The notes below the pieces were generated by a model. It had not been told where the DNA came from. It worked only from the letters and a program-made list of their open reading frames with translations, and ran no database searches. From assembly GCA_023415655.1 (NCBI GenBank), contig JAEZKD010000014.1, forward strand, positions 1 to 6,043: a stretch of DNA of 6,043 nucleotides, in the 5' to 3' direction. This stretch comes from Bacillota bacterium (lineage in GTDB: Bacteria; Bacillota; Clostridia; Lachnospirales; Lachnospiraceae). Made by a program: the position numbers and the translations under genes. Of the stretch, positions 5,991-6,043 are shown one piece after another. Every line of letters begins with the position of its first letter. Position 1 is the first letter of the stretch.

Positions 5991-6043
5991 GCATCTTTTC
6001 TATATTTTTTAAACACTTAACGCAAAATTCACTCTTTTTTTAC
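5991..6043. other. Non-coding AT-rich flank upstream of the flagellar promoter
   Basis: This 53-nt stretch at the right edge is rich in A and T runs. I see no reading frame, no strong stem-loop terminator and no convincing second promoter in it. The gene upstream of flgM is outside the window. Confidence 0.6.

Noticed and set aside
6003..6032. Possible sigma-A promoter upstream of the sigma-28 promoter (TTGCGT, 15 nt, TATAGA on the minus strand)
   Set aside because: Both boxes match only in part and the 15-nt spacer is short; such matches are common in AT-rich DNA.

Overview
The window is an AT-rich, entirely minus-strand stretch of a bacterial flagellar operon. Reading from the right edge leftwards, the order is flgM (anti-sigma-28), flgN (export chaperone), two different flgK genes in tandem, and flgL, which runs off the left edge. 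Nothing outside flagellar assembly is seen. The late flagellar order flgM-flgN-flgK-flgL is typical of Gram-positive bacteria. Low GC, strong AGGAGG-type ribosome binding sites, a TTG start and enlarged junction proteins suggest a motile Firmicute of class Clostridia, most likely Lachnospiraceae-like. That taxonomic call is inference, not proof.

Region by region (coordinates fall as transcription proceeds): 5915-6043 is a non-coding leader with a very good sigma-28 (FliA/SigD) promoter, TAAA-N16-CCGATAA, and a short 5' untranslated region. flgM is 5902-5624, flgN 5594-5079 (TTG start), the first flgK 5020-3140, the second flgK 3120-1276, and flgL 1256 to beyond position 1. The gaps are 29, 58, 19 and 19 nt. 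No terminator lies inside the window, so the genes look like one transcription unit that continues past the left edge.

How the genes work together: FlgM holds sigma-28 inactive until the hook is complete. FlgM is then exported, sigma-28 is released, and late genes, including this operon itself, are transcribed. FlgN keeps FlgK and FlgL unfolded or protected and delivers them to the flagellar export apparatus. FlgK and FlgL then form the two adaptor layers between hook and filament. The point worth a second look is the pair of clearly different FlgK proteins, both with intact terminal polymerisation segments. They raise the possibility of a hook-filament junction built from two kinds of FlgK, or of one FlgK having a specialised role. 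A secondary point is a CsrA-like motif over the ribosome binding site of the second flgK.
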